Below, piece by piece: positions 1 through 12,094 of a stretch of DNA of 64,000 nt (position 1 is the stretch's first letter; every line of letters starts with the position of its first letter). Under the pieces are notes generated by a model, which did not search any database, was not told where the DNA came from, and worked only from the letters and a program-made list of their open reading frames with translations. A program made the translations under genes and the position numbers. The DNA comes from Auriscalpium vulgare (Eukaryota; Basidiomycota; Agaricomycetes; Russulales; Auriscalpiaceae): contig JAHBBC010000005.1 of assembly GCA_019915015.1 (NCBI GenBank), positions 1,860,001 to 1,924,000 of the forward strand, given 5' to 3'.

Positions 1-132
1 CTGGCTTTCAAGTCAGAGGCCTACCGGCTGGTCCGCAACACGCACATGACAGAACTTGCGGGCACGGAAGTGTTTGCGAATGGTCGTGCAACTGGCCAAA
101 AGCACCTCATCCACGCACAAGTCGTGCTATGA
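1..132 (+). CDS. Possible 3' end of an unidentified gene (partial)
   Basis: Frame 1 is open from the window edge for 43 codons and ends in TGA at 130-132. It would converge on the CBP20 gene that follows on the other strand. The peptide is mixed in composition, shows no motif I recognise, and is short enough to be open by chance. It could be a terminal exon or 3'-UTR sequence; only the upstream sequence would tell. Confidence 0.25.
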   Translation: MAFKSEAYRLVRNTHMTELAGTEVFANGRATGQKHLIHAQVVL

Positions 133-224
133 CGCGCTCACGGAATAGAGACAATAATATACTAGAGTAATACATAGTCCAGTCCTCACATCCTCCCGGT
201 ATCCAGGTCCTCCACACGCGCGCG

Positions 225-1080
225 CTACAGAGTCCCGTCAGCCTGGGCAGCCAGATATCCTCGCCAGTCAGCACTCACCTGGCGTGTGTCGTTGTCGCCC
301 TCGTCCTCCGGCGACCGCTCGCGCTTGAGCGTCGGCTGCACGACGCCGCCGTTTTGCTCCTTCCAGTCCCCGCCTCCTTGCGCGACATGCCCGCCGACCT
401 GTGTGTCCGCGTACCGCTCCTCGACCTCGCGCCGCCGGTCGATCTCCAGCTTCTGCGCCTGCGCGCCCCACCCGCCGCGACCGGGGTCGTAGTCCTGCCT
501 GTGCTCGTCGCGCACCTGACAGCGAAGGCACATGGGTCGCCGGGATTAGAGTGGTGGAGAATGTTGCACTTACCTGCCCGCCGCTTTTGCCACGGCCGAA
601 CTGCCTGCCTTCGCGGTAGCCCAGGTCGAGGTCGCACCGGATTATCCGCTCGTCGAGCTTGGTGCCGCTGATGTAGCGCATGCTCGCTAGCGCCTCCGTA
701 TGCGTATAGAACTCGACGAAGCAGAACCCGCACGGCGTTCTGCAGACCGCGCCGCCGTCAGCGCTGCAGGGCAAAACAAGACCAGCCCACGCACCGTGTA
801 TGCCGGTCGAGCCCCATGATGATGCGTTTGACGCCTCCGCCGTCCTCGGGGCTCGCGCACTTAGCAAACACATCGTATATCTGTTCCTCCGTCGTGTAGA
901 AGCTCAGGTTGCCGACCTAGTGGACACGGTGAGCTGGGCGCGGTGTGGGGCGAGCGGGAGACGGCGCACATAGAGCGTCGAGGACTTGTCGAGGAGCTCC
1001 TGTTGCTTCTGGCGGTCGACGCGCGCCTGGGAGTCCTTGTAGTTGGAGGGCTGGTCGAGGGGGGTGACGACGTGGGCCAT
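225..1080 (-). CDS. CBP20: Nuclear cap-binding protein subunit 2 (CBP20), RRM protein
   Basis: This is the small subunit of the nuclear cap-binding complex, which binds the m7G cap of new transcripts together with CBP80 and couples capping to splicing and export. Four exons join in frame from ATG 1080. The first carries the N-terminal helix region ending KSSTLY. The RRM follows with RNP2 (VGNLSF) and RNP1 (GFCFVEFY), then the diagnostic cap-pocket tail with [26 protein letters not shown] and [15 protein letters not shown]. The family is usually about 155-240 residues; this model gives about 229. The last 17 codons may instead be an intron plus a short exon, because GTGAGT follows the codons for NDTRQ. 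The start lies 153 bp from the divergent SNRNP27 start, so the two genes probably share a promoter. The RRM and tail make the identification firm; the exact 3' end is uncertain. Confidence 0.93.
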
Positions 1081-1233
1081 GGACGGCTCGACACTGCAGG
1101 ACGCTACGAGTCGACAACAAGTGCGCGCCTTCTGCTCGGTGATATCGAGGCACATAAAAGGCGGCCGCATTGGGCAGGTGGTTCGCACGGGAGGCGCGAC
1201 ACCCCCGCGCACCTCGCAGCTCGCAGCTCGCTC

Positions 1234-2115
1234 ATGTCTTCACGAAACGACTACCGACGACGCGACCGCAGCTGGGAACGCGACGACCGCGACCGGGACA
1301 GAGACCGCCACGCGCGCCCGCGAGACGCGAGGCGCAGCCGGTCGCGCAGCCCGAGGCGGGGAGACAGGCGGCCAGGAGGTGCGTACCCTCATTCTCACCG
1401 CCACGCGCTCCTGCTGACGACAATCGCCACAGAGAGAGACCGGCGCGACTACGGCCGCGAGCGGGATGACGACCGCAGGGACAGAGACCGACGAGACGTC
1501 GGCCGCGACCGCGACCGGGATGACAGGCGGGAATCTGGTCGGAGAGACGGCGACCGTGACCGCGACCGTGATAGGGACAGGGACCGGGATCGGGACAGGG
1601 ACCGCGGGGGAGAGCGCGACAAGGACCGGAGGGACGGCAGGCATGACCGGGACGGACGCGCGGACTCCCAGGACGTCGCAACTAAGCCTCCACAAGGCGA
1701 GTTCCCTCTCATCCATTGGCCCAATCATCCTTATATGTCGTGGGTCTGCAGGCGGTCAGTCGTCGGCTGGTAAGCAGGCAAGCGGGAGTCCGGAGCCCGG
1801 GTATGCGGAGGAGGGCGAGGAGATGGACGCGACCGGGGAAGACGACGCTGCTATGATGGCCATGATGGGATTGACGGGCTTTGGCACTACGAAGGTTTGT
1901 TCTGTTCGTGTCCTGTGACCCTTCGCTGACGGACGATGGCATGCTTAGGGACAGCACGTCGAGGGCAATCAGGAGGGCACTGTGAGCGTGAAGAAAGAGC
2001 GGACATGGCGCCAGTACATGAACAGGTATGCCCTTATAATGCCCTGTGAGTTCAGTCGCTGATCACAGCTTGCAGACGCGGAGGTTTCAATCGGCCGCTT
2101 GACAAAATCAAGTGA
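1234..2115 (+). CDS. SNRNP27: U4/U6.U5 tri-snRNP 27 kDa protein (SNRNP27)
   Basis: This is an RS-domain protein of the spliceosomal tri-snRNP that acts in the nucleus during spliceosome activation. Exons 1234-1378, 1433-1696, 1752-1894, 1949-2025 and 2076-2115 total 669 nt (222 residues). The N-terminal two thirds are R/D/S dipeptide repeats. The C-terminus has the family signature: MMGLTGFGTTK, then GQHVEGN, then WRQYMNRRGGFNRPLDKIK before TGA. Every junction keeps phase. The second intron starts GC rather than GT (GCGAGT at 1697), which fits an AAG|GC donor and is needed to restore the frame. A TATA-like ATAAAAG sits near 1154, about 80 bp upstream of the start. The neighbour CBP20 is also an RNA-processing gene, read from the opposite side of the same 153-bp gap. 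Confidence 0.93.
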
Positions 2116-2566
2116 AGTACTGCCTGGCTTCCTCTGTTCTCTAGTTGTCGCGTTCCAGGCTTCCGTTGCCACTGAAGACACGCTCTGTTCATGTCATCTT
2201 ATGTGTCTATCTTATGTGCACCCAGATAAGTCTCGTCTGTCGTCCTGAATACAAGCTCTACCATTTGCCTCTATGGACAGGTCGTTGGCTGGCACTGGTT
2301 CTGAATTCAGAAAACAACTTGGATTTGCGACGTTAAAAAGCTCACAACGGCATCTAAAAGAACAACACAGACGACTCTTAATAGAATTGTAACGGTAGAG
2401 GTACACGCCGCGCGTGGCGACAAAAAGCGACAAATGATAAAAGGATAAACGGCAGTCACAATAAAGGATCAAGAAAGGATCGTTGAGCGAGACGTGCATT
2501 TCGTCAGCATCGAGAGGGTACAGGACGCGAGTCGAGAACAGCGACCCCCGTCCATCTCAATGCCAA

Positions 2567-3139
2567 CTAGAACCCGTGCAGTTTGATCGTGGTCCTCGGT
2601 ATCCCTTCCTCGGTCAGGAAGGTGGATATCTTGGTACGCTGATCGCCCTGCAGCTGGATCACCTGTCCCATCGCTTCATCCTCGACTAGGGTGCCGTTGC
2701 AGGCGAATTCCTACATGGAAGCGTTAGTCAGCCGGCGAAACAAGAAGAGAAGCGAAGAGGAGGAGAGGGTGGTGGGGGCATAGGGCGGCGACGACGAGGG
2801 TGAGGTACTAACCTTCTTGAATGCCTTGAGGAGCTTCTTGGCGTCATACTCTGCACAGCAGTGGGGTCAGGAGCGCCGTGAGAGCGCGGGGCGGCGGTGC
2901 TCACCCTTAGGCAGTCCCTGCAACGTCGTCAGCGTCTTACGCCCATTCCGCTGCTGGATGCGGATGTGGATGTAATCCTGCTGCGACCCAACGTCCTGAG
3001 GGTTACCGCGAGGGTCGGCCTCTTCGGCGAAGGGGTCTGCGGCCAAGCGAACGGAGTCAGACGACGAAAAAGATGGCGCGGCCGATAAGGACGGCGGGCG
3101 GGGGGACGCACCGAAGGTGTTGAGGTTCTGCACGCTCAT
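2567..3139 (-). CDS. SUI1: Translation initiation factor eIF1 (SUI1)
   Basis: This small ribosomal-subunit-bound factor governs start-codon selection. Four exons join to about 113 residues, the normal size. The start is ATG 3139 (MSVQNLNTF). An intron separates it from the fungal DPFAEE motif. Then come YIHIRIQQRNGRKTLTTLQG, the YDAKKLLKAFKKEFACNGT block, VIQLQGDQR and the C-terminal IKLHGF before TAG at 2567-2569. These are the most conserved segments of SUI1, so identity is not in doubt. Intron boundaries are GTGCGT..GCAG, GTGAGC..GCAG and GTTAGT..TAG. The gene is head to head with the FYV7-like gene, with 197 bp between starts. Confidence 0.95.
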
Positions 3140-3336
3140 GCGATGAAAGGCAAGATTCGAGGGAGAAAGAGGGACCTGGGGGGAGGTTATGGTGTCGATG
3201 GGAGACAAGATGGTGGCTGCGAGTTGAGGACACAGGCGCCCGATCCGGACACATATAAGGCGACACCGCCACAACCGCCCATTACGTAAACATAGGCTTG
3301 CCCTTGAACTTTCTCAAGTCCTTTCAAGTCACCGCC

Positions 3337-4006
3337 ATGGCGCCGACACCGGCAGAAGCAAAGAAGAGGAAGCCTCCGACATTCGTGCATCTGCCCGCTG
3401 ACCGAGGTACGCCCCCGTCGCCATGGTCATGCCCTGTCGCTTACCCCGGCGATTGCAGCGAAGAAGCTCAAGCGCGACTGGGTCACGAAACAAAAGATCA
3501 AGAGCAAATGGAAGGCCGAGAAGCGGAAGGAGGGGATCGTTACTCAGCGGGATATCGCGTCGGGACGGAGGAGAGACGAGGGTGAGCAGGGCACCGCCGA
3601 TGATGCCGAGGACGACGGCAGCGGGGATGGCGGGGAGGATGAGAGCAGCGAGGAGGAGGATGCGCAGCCGCCCCCGAGACCAGGCAATCCCCCAAAAACC
3701 GACATAGTCGCTGAGGATCCTGCCAAACCCTCTTTGCGCGAACTGCAGAGGCAGGCGTACTCAAAAGACTCCCTGCACACGTTCAAGTCCCGAGGCACAT
3801 CCCGCAAGCCTGGCACCACGAGCCGAGGCGGTCGTGGAGGTGTCAACACGTCAAGCAGCAGCCGAGGCGGGAATGGGAATGGGAGGGGGAGGGGGAGAGG
3901 TGCTGGCCGGGGCGCTCCTCGAGGCGAGACGGGCGGCCGTGGCCAGCCGGACATGCGTCTCCGGATGACGGCGATGCTCGAGAAGATCAAGAGGGATCTC
4001 GCATGA
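3337..4006 (+). CDS. FYV7-like ribosome-biogenesis protein (tentative)
   Basis: Two exons (3337-3406 and 3459-4006, phase kept) give 205 residues. The N-terminal 60 residues are strongly basic (KKRKPP, then RAKKLKRDWVTKQKIKSKWKAEKRKEG). An acidic D/E/G stretch follows, then a basic helix (LRELQRQAYSKDS), an RGG-rich tract (about residues 150-190) and a terminal helix MRLRMTAMLEKIKRDLA. Basic-acidic-RGG layout is typical of nucleolar rRNA-processing factors, and the KRDWVxKQKIK block resembles what I recall of basidiomycete FYV7-annotated proteins. That link is an inference from memory of the family, not a clear catalytic motif. Pairing with eIF1 fits a translation-related role. Confidence 0.6.
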
Positions 4007-5660
4007 TCTTTTGGAGGGCCAGGTATACAATGACTGGATGTGCTCGCCGCCGTCCGCCCGTCATGCTCCGGCGAGCCTTGAGCAACAGGCCGGCAAGGTT
4101 GTGCGTCCCCTCTCGCCGGCTCTTGCCTCGACACCAGATGGTTGATTTGTGCAGGCCTGGTGTGGGTATGCAGACCTGCGCATCCAGTCAATTCCGCCTC
4201 ATGACCGGACGCGTTGTCGCATTTCTAGACTACCTGCTTATACAGGTTGCTCTACAGCCACCTCTTGTACGACTCTCTACCTCCGTACAACTCTCTGGTG
4301 CGATTAAAACGTATCTTGCGACAACAGCACGGAGTCCTGACAGTAGCAGTTCGCAGTCGTAAGTGTACAGTAGTAATTCGCAGTCATAAGTAGTACCGCG
4401 CGTATTGTGGTATAGAAATTAAGCGGGTCGGCAATTGCCGGCTGCCGCGGCACCAGCATCCAGACTGCTCCCGACTCCTGGTGGTCGGCGCCCAACCGTT
4501 CTCCATACCACTTCCATACCCCCGTCTTGTCAACTCCTGCCTCGCGCGCGATACGAATTTGTTTCCGCACTTTTCAGCCGCTCGTATTCCCAGGTATTGC
4601 ACAAATCATATGAGATGGTTCCCAAGTTGTCATCCGCCCGGCCTAAGCTGATGACGCGTCGCGAGATGGACGGAGGGCCCACAGGACTGCTTTTGTTCTA
4701 ACGGTGCGTACATATCGACAGTGCGCAGTGAGCGGAAGGAATTCAATATAAGCGCGAGCTAACCGGCGACTGAAGTGTGAGTCAGGAGGACCTGGCAAAA
4801 GCAGCGAGCACAAGCCTGAGGCGGTCGATCCAGAGTGGAAGGTGATGGAATGGAATAACATCAAGGTGAGTGAACCCAATGTCGATTACCTTTTGCACGA
4901 GCCTATTGTTATTATTATCCGCCGATCCTGATCCCCGGTGGCTTAAGGGCCGCAGGATTGACGACACTTGGGTACGCTCCACCTGTCGTGGCTTGCGGTG
5001 TTCCGCGCTGTTCCCTAGTATACGCTAGGACAAAACGGTGCGCCGGCTACAGCGTTTTGTACCTGCGTGGCTAAGATGACAGGGGTAGCTGACCTTCTCG
5101 CGGCACATCAGCTGGCGCCGAGAGACCCGGCGCAGCGGTCCTCTGCATGTTGGACGGTCGCCACCTGCAGCACAATAGCAATCACGATCTGATACAGACA
5201 TACGGTCACACAAAAGAAGGCGCGCTGTGTCCAGGCATTGAATATAAGGTAGGCACAAGAGCGCTCGTGGGCAATACCGCCGTCTGAGTCACCTCTAGCA
5301 CGATGGGTGGCCGCACCTCGTTGCAGCCGCGCTCGCCGGTCGGTGGCTTGCTCGCGCAGCACACAAACCTAATACCCGTCACCATCAATCAGCGACCTCG
5401 GGCGTCATGAACCTGCGAATACATCGAAGCGCTGCTGCGCTGTCTATCCACGCCGAGGGTGGCAGGTCGCCACCGACGCCCCAGCCACAATTTCTGTGAT
5501 CCTGTGCTTCGAGGGGAGTTAAGCGGTGGGTTGGAGCGCGCTGGGCGACGGTGTGGCTAGAGGTGGTGGGCGCGGCCATGGGTGCGTCGCTGTATATAAC
5601 GGCACTCGCTGGACAGTCCGCAGCATCCCAGCATCCTCAGACGTCCTCACGAGCAACACG
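4007..5660. other. Intergenic, 1.65 kb, no convincing gene
   Basis: Only short open frames occur here, on both strands. A short stretch at about 4772-4864 (+) reads like an exon: an open frame rich in E, P and K ends in AAG and is followed by a good GTGAGT donor. I could not join it to other exons. A TATA-like TATATAA near 5593 probably belongs to the downstream zinc-finger gene. Confidence 0.4.
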
Positions 5661-7132
5661 ATGTCCTCAAGTGGGGCCGCACAAGTCTACTGGGTTGATC
5701 CCAACCTGCCGACGCATGATGGCTACCACCCTTTCGATTGGCAGAACCCTCAGTTTCTCAAGACGTTCTCATATATGATCAAATCAGGAGAGACGAGTCA
5801 TGATGTAAGTGTATTTTCGAAGGCTTGGTAGCCGGAACTGACATATGTGTTGCACAGGGAGCCTACCCATCTGACGAAAGTCACAGTGTGCAGCCAACGG
5901 GATCAACATTCGCATCACCCGCGTCTGTTCCGGCCGACGTCCAGAATTATACCGATAATAATTACGCCTCAGGCAATGTGGACACGGAATCTCCTTACTA
6001 TGACTCGACACAATCTGCAGAGCCTCTAATTGGGGTAAGCATGGATATTCCTGAGGACCAAAGTACTTACGCACACGGCACGCAGGACCTCCGCTTGCTC
6101 GCATTATTAGACGGAGCTAACGCGACGCCCGGCCCGTCGACATACACGGCTGACCTCCCCATCGACGGTTTCGACTTCGAGCAATATCTCAATTATTCCA
6201 GCCCTGGCAGCCCAGCCTCAGATCGAATATATTCTCCGGTGGAACGGCCTCGTGACCGTTCGCACGTCGCTCACAGCGCCACGGGGTTCACCTCCGCCCA
6301 ATGGCCTACAAACTTCGTCACGCCATCACCGCCGGCCCCAACCCCAGACACAAACATAACGCCCAAGTCCGAAAAGACCTACCAAGACACAATCTGGATG
6401 CCTTTACCCACGCACGCGGTGAAGCCATGGATCTGCACTCCAGAACTGAAGCCTACACCAGCAGCAAACAACCCACCCCGGGGCCCTCCGAGGCGCGAGA
6501 AAAGAAAGGCCAGTCGACTTGACGAGAACGATCAACCTGAGAACCCTCCGTTGAAGCGGTTGAAGACTACGGGATCATCGTTCCCATCAAGAGGCGTTCT
6601 GCACCGTTTGGATGCGCCCAATGTTGTCGTAACGCCAACCGACCACAAGCCTTCGTCACCGATAGACAAGTCGCATTCACCAGGAGACGGGCACCGGCAC
6701 ACGCCATCCACGCAAGGGCCCCTCGCAACGCCGGAAAGCGAGACGACGTTTGCTCCGCTAGCAGGCATTACGGGCAAAAACGAGTCAATGGCCCCGGTGA
6801 CGGACTCGGCGGTCAACCGTTGGGAAAGAACATGCCTGACATGCTGCAAAACATTGAATCGCCCCCTGGATTACCGCAGGCATCTGAAAACTGCCAGCCA
6901 CCTGAAGCAAGCTGGGCTGACTGTCGAAGAACTAATCCTTTATCCTTGCCAATATGGTTGTCCAGGGAAATACTTTAGCAGGGTCGACACCCGCATGAGG
7001 CACGAGAAGAGTAATGCATGCAAACTCAATCCAAATAAGCCACCTATCCAGTCCAGTCGACAGGGGCCTGCGAATCGAAAGGGCGCTCCATATCCTAGTG
7101 CGCAAGAAAGGAGCAGGACGAAGCGGGTTTAG
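5661..7132 (+). CDS. C2H2-type zinc-finger-like protein, probable transcription regulator
   Basis: Two exons (5661-5804 and 5858-7132) give 472 residues. A further 51-nt stretch (6035-6085, GTAAGC..GCAG) could be an in-frame intron, giving 455. The first 340 residues are low complexity, rich in S/T/P, with a basic patch (PRREKRKASR) and KRLKT that could be nuclear-localisation signals. The C-terminal 100 residues hold two finger-like units: CLTCCKTLNRPLDYRRHLKTASH, with a C-x2-C spacing and paired His, and CQYGCPGKYFSRVDTRMRHE. This layout is common in fungal regulators whose targets are unknown. TATATAA lies about 65 bp before the ATG. I do not recognise an orthologue. Confidence 0.65.
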
Positions 7133-7405
7133 ACTCAAAAGTTTAGCATCTTTCACTCACGGTTACACGAAAACAGTTTTTTTCTTCTCTTTCATCTACT
7201 TGCACTTTTTCTTTCATTTCTTTCATTCGTATTCCATAGATCGCGCGCAACAGCAATTATTTGTTTAAATTTCACCAGATGATGCCTTGGCGGATGGGCA
7301 TTTGTTCACATGTACATTGCCAAATGTGATATTTCGAGCATGGAAGTTGCTTGAGAGTCATAACATGGCGGACGCGAACACCTTCTGCTGTTCAGTCAAA
7401 CTCAC

Positions 7406-8619
7406 TCAGCTTTTATTTTCTTTGTCTCCCTCGTGCTCGTCTAGAACCATGCCATCACTGACACCTTCGTCTGCCTTGAGTCTCTTGGCGTCCGGCTCCC
7501 CGCTCCCACCCGCGCTCGCACCCACGCCCGCACCGTCACCGTCACTTTCACCACTCGCCCGGACGAAACGCTCCTCCAAACTAATCGCACCCGACCCCTC
7601 ACCGACGCTCGTGACGGCAGTCAGCGCCGTCGGCCGCTCGCTCAGATGCCCAGGTCGCGGGTCGTCCATCTCGTCCACCATGCCTAGACCGCGCGGTTCC
7701 AGCTGCAGGTCGAGCGGCCCGGCGCCGCCCGAGTCGAGTGCGGCGAGCGCCAATGGCGACGGCGGCGGGCTGCGAGATTTGGAGCGCCGTGCGTCCTCGT
7801 GCAGGAAGGGGATGGGGGAGAACAGCGGCGTGCTTGGGACGGAGGTCGGCGTGAAAGCGAGCGCGGTGGACGAGATGAGGGGTTGGATGGGCTGCGGGGG
7901 GAGCGGGGGGAAGGAGTCCCACGGCGACGTGACGTATAATCCGCGCTCGAGGGCGCGTAGGTATTTGCCGACGGATCTGTAGCTCCCCTTCGGGCGGACG
8001 AGGAGCTCGGCGACGCGTTGTATTGTGAACGGCGGCCTGCAGAAGTGAAGTCAAGTTTCCGATAGACGTGCATCACAGGAACGTACCCATCGAAGGTATC
8101 GAGTTGCGCAAACAGACTCTCCTTCACTTCCCGGGCTTCCTCTTCCGAGTAAAAGGACTTGGGCGCCTCATTCCGGTTGGCCTCGTTGCGCGCGCGGAAC
8201 GTAAACGGCGCAATTCTCAGTCCGCCTGGCGTTGATGGGCGAGGGGAGAAGGGTGGGATATACGCGTTTTGAAGGCGGTTTGAGTCCGCAAGGAAGGACG
8301 CAATGTTCTGGGCGCGTGGATGTTCAGGTGTGTATGAGGTAGGTCGAGGGCTTCGATGCTCTCACCTCATTGATCCTGTGCTTGATGATATCGCGCAAGA
8401 GGGCCCACTCCGTCCTGGGGGGTGGCGGTAAGGAGGAATGCTTCATGAAGGATTGAACATGTCGCACTCCACGGTATCGGTAGATGCAATGCCCTCTAGC
8501 GTCGTGCTATATTCTGCGAACCCGAAGACGCATCGTTCATGGGGTGCGTCGCATACAAAGCGGTCTTACGCACCTCCCTTCCACTGAAACGCGGTCTGTT
8601 CGTGATTGACTTCAGCCAT
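7406..8619 (-). CDS. PPP4R2: Protein phosphatase 4 regulatory subunit 2 (PPP4R2)
   Basis: This is the regulatory subunit of the PP4 phosphatase complex (DNA-damage and centrosome roles in animals). Exons join from ATG 8619: MAEVNHEQTAFQWKG, then EWALLRDIIKHRINENIASFL, an S/P segment, EEAREVKESLFAQLDTFDG, and then the family hallmark PPFTIQRVAELLVRPKGSYRSVGKYLRALERGL, equivalent to the PFTIQRLCELL..YTGTDKFLRGVEK block of animal PPP4R2. The remaining 150 residues are disordered, proline- and acid-rich, ending in DKENKS and TGA at 7406-7408. The length (about 330) is typical of fungi. The second splice junction, just before EWALL, is the least certain because the donor had to be chosen to keep frame. 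The downstream dehydrogenase pair lies on the same strand but has no evident functional link. Confidence 0.82.
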
Positions 8620-8927
8620 AGTGACAAACTCACGAAAGTCCTAGGATAGAGGATGAGGCGGTTTCGTGGCTAAGGATGAATGAATTGTTGGGATAGCGTT
8701 GTCGGAGTTTGAAGAGCTACCTAGGCTAGGTAACCTAGCTGGCATACTTTTGATTTACATACATGAGTAGTTAAATTTACTCGCTGGATCTTCGACCGAG
8801 ACTTCAAAAGAAAGATACAAAGAATGGCACGGTATTCAAGGAAGTGTACACAAATACCTCTCAAGATAATTTCTGGACACATTACATATGGTGACGGCAG
8901 TAGTAAACACGATGTCTCGACTCTTGA

Positions 8928-10256
8928 CTATGCCTCTTCATTCAACATTCCTGCTAGGACTTCCTTGAACCTCGGCGACACCTCCGAGAGGACTCGAACG
9001 GTCTCTTCCTGTATACAGAGTTCCGGAGTCGTGAGAGTTGGGATGCGTATATTCGGAAGGTTTGACAGCGCCACGCACCCAAACGCGCTTTTGCACCCTG
9101 TTGCCTTCCTCGCTCAACACGAAGTCGCTGGGCTCTTTGACCCCCACGTCTGACACGTACGCTCCATGCAACTCGTGCTCACGCTCCCTGCCACCTACCG
9201 CAGCCCATACCAGCTGACGTGCACCTTCTTCCGTCGACCGAGCGAAGAGGAAGTCCCCGATGTAGTCGATAAGAGACATCGGGAATCCAAAATTGCGGCG
9301 GAGGGCAGATTTGCAGAAGCCGGGGTTGACGGCAACAGTTATTATCGATGAGTCTGCAGAGATGCGCGATGCGAGCTCGCGGACAAAGAAGACGCCCAGC
9401 ACTGAATACAAGGGTGCATGAGTGGAGCACACGGCAGAGCAGAAGGCAGGGACGCACACTTGGTGTCGAAATAGCGACGGCGCACGACACTTGGACAATC
9501 CTCAGCACGGCTTGAGCAGAGACAGATGAGACTTACGCTGGCGTGCAATAATCCTTATCGTTGAGCTTCTCCAGTATGTCAGGGCTGCCGAGTAGCTCGG
9601 GATCGAATGTCGTCCAATAATGCACGTCGCTCGAGACGATGACAGTCCGAGGCCGGCTGTCAGGACGGCATGCCCGTCGCAAGCATGGCCACATGAGGAT
9701 GGTCAGCAACACGCAAGAGAGGTGGTTGACTTCCAGCCTATACTTAGTCCTTCCCATCAAGTTCTAAAGCGTGATAAATTCTGAAAGCGCACGTGTTTTC
9801 CCAGCCATCGGCGGTCTGCCCGAATGCACTGCTGAGGACGCCAGCGTTGTACACGTAGATGTCCAATGACTTGAACTCTTGCTCAAACGAATCCGCGAAT
9901 GCAATTACGGAGTCGAACACAGTGAGATCAACTTGGCGCACATAAATGCCACCTGCGAAGCCCGTAGACTCAGTAATTGCTAAAGCCGCAACGCAACACC
10001 GACGCTGTCAGTGAACTGCATGCAGAGCGTACGCGACGGGCTCACCTCGAGCGGCATCTTCGCCTTTCTTCACACTCCGGCACGCCAGCACGAGCTTCTC
10101 CGGCTTCATCAAGGCGAAGTGTTTCGCCGCCTCGAAGCCCAGGCCAACGTTTGCTCCCACCACAAGGACAGTTTCGCCTGTGAGGTCTCGTTTCTCAACG
10201 GGCGGAACGGACTTTAGCTGGTCAGCGAGGAACTGGAGCAAGGAGAGTTTGCCCAT
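8928..10256 (-). CDS. Short-chain dehydrogenase/reductase, copy 1
   Basis: This is an NAD(P)-dependent oxidoreductase of the retinol-dehydrogenase/WWOX-like classical SDR type; the substrate is unknown. From ATG 10256 the Rossmann motif is GANVGLG (T-G-x3-G-x-G equivalent). Then come LVLACRS, the VDLTVFDSV stretch, YVYNAG (NAG motif), VIVSSDVHYW, the catalytic YFDTK (Y-x3-K) on a small exon, VNPGFCKS and a C-terminal helix. About six short introns are needed. The last joins QKRVW to EETVRVLSEVSPRFKEVL and ends in TAG at 8928-8930. It is a tandem paralogue of the next gene, with the same exon plan, and all catalytic motifs are kept, so it is probably functional. Confidence 0.85.
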
Positions 10257-10518
10257 GGTGGTTGAATGTGGGGACTACGCCACCGCCTGAGAGATCTATG
10301 TATGAGGCTGCTGAGTTAGGGCGACGTTGCTGATTCATTGAGCTCGAATCAACGGCAGATGTGCCGCGATATTGCGGCTGGCGGGAAACTTGTTTGATCA
10401 TGATCGAGAAGGACAAAGAAATGTCAGATAAGGTTCAATGGTAGTAGCGCCGAAACAAGGCACTGGGAACAGTACTTCCAAGAGAACCTATGCTCGCATA
10501 ATCACCCCAAAGCAAATT

Positions 10519-11850
10519 TTAAGCTGCTGAATGTGCCGAGAGGGCCCCGGCAGCCTCCACGAACCTCGGCGACACTGCCGACAAGATTCGCATGGTTTCC
10601 TATTGAAAAACATATATGCATAGAGTCAATCAGCACTAGATACGAAAGAGACACCGCTCAAGTAAGCACATACCCAGACACGCTTCTGCACTTGTTCACC
10701 CTCCTCGCTCAGAACGAAGTCGCTTACATCCCTCAGGCCCGCGTCCGCCACATACGCCCCACGCAGCTCGTTCTCTCGCCGCGCGCCACCCACCGCCGCC
10801 CATACCAGCTCGCGCGCGCCCTCCTCCGCTGTCCGCGCAAGGATGCGTTCCATGAGTGAATCAAAAAAGGAGGACAACAGAGTGTAATTGCGCCGGAGGG
10901 AGGACTTGCAGTATCCAGGAGTGACGGCGACGGGGATGACCGGCGAGTCAAAGGGGATGAGTGCTGCAAGCTCACGGACAAATAAGACGTTGAGCACTGT
11001 CGATGCACACATAAGCTTCAGGCGGGAAGGAGAAAAGATGATGGACAGCACGCATACTTTGAGTCGCTGTAGCGACGTTCCATGACACTGACATGCATCG
11101 CAAATCAGCGGTGTGCTCACACGGGTATGGTTATCTCGACCTACGCTGACGCACAATACTCCTCTTCGTTGAGCTTCTCTATGATATTCGGGCTGCATAG
11201 CGCCCCAGAATCAAAGGCCGTCCAATAATGTACGTCGCTCGAGACAATTACAGCCCGAGGCCGATTACCAGGACGATAGGCCCTCAGCAGGCACTTCCAG
11301 AGAAGGACGGTCAATAACACGCAGGAAATATGGTTGACCTGCAGTCTAAATTTTGCGTCAGCATCCGGACGGTGTCAACACTTCAGAAAGACGTACGTTC
11401 TCTCCCAGCCATCGCTGGTCTGACCATAGTCTGGGTGTAAAGTAGCCGCGTTGTAGACATATATGTCGATTGTCTTGAACTCAAGCTCGACTGCCTCGGC
11501 AAACGCGATCACGGACTCCGACACAGAGAGGTCAACCTGGCGCACAAATATGCCCTTGAATCCAGTGTCCATGGTGATCGCTGAAGACGCATCGAAATCA
11601 GTTCCATAGAATGTGAGAGCACGAAAACGATTTGCTCACCGCGAGCAGCATCCTCGCCTTTCTTCAAGCTACGACAAGCGAGCACGAGATTTGCCGGTCC
11701 CATCGCCGCAAAGTGCCTCGCTGTCTCAAACCCAATGCCCACATTTGCTCCGACGACGAGCACGGTCTTGCCTGAAAGGTCACACGCCTCGACGGGCGGC
11801 ACGGGCTCGAGTTGATCGACGATGAACTTGCGGAAAGAGAATCTGCCCAT
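10519..11850 (-). CDS. Short-chain dehydrogenase/reductase, copy 2
   Basis: Tandem paralogue of copy 1 with the same intron positions. Motifs in order: GANVGIG, LVLACRS, VDLSVSESV, YVYNAA (Ala where copy 1 has Gly of NAG), VIVSSDVHYW, YSDSK (Y-x3-K), VTPGYCKS, and the last exon ETMRILSAVSPRF ending in TAA at 10519-10521. The start is ATG 11850 (MGRFSFRKF), matching MGKLSLLQF of copy 1. The NAG-to-NAA change touches a structural loop near the active site and may alter activity; the catalytic Tyr and Lys remain. AT-rich TATATA runs upstream (about 11885) may act in the promoter. Confidence 0.84.
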
Positions 11851-12094
11851 GATGATGAGTGTCCTCTCGGTATATACTCAGCTCATCATATATATGCGCC
11901 GCGGCAGGCCGAACGAGGGAGGAGGGCTGACGAGGGCTGACGTGTCTGCGCGGCCCGGGCAAGGCCGGCGTCGGCGATCCGTGTGGGTCGCGATAAGTAT
12001 GATTCTCAGGCCTCGAATAGATATAAAGGCACGAAAGTAGGATACCACCTTGTACGTGCCATTTCATCTGCAATTATATCACGAACAGACGCGC

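Noticed and set aside
943..1773. Long plus-strand frame spanning the CBP20/SNRNP27 promoter
   Set aside because: Its 5' part is antisense to CBP20 exon 1; only the section from 1234 is real SNRNP27 coding.
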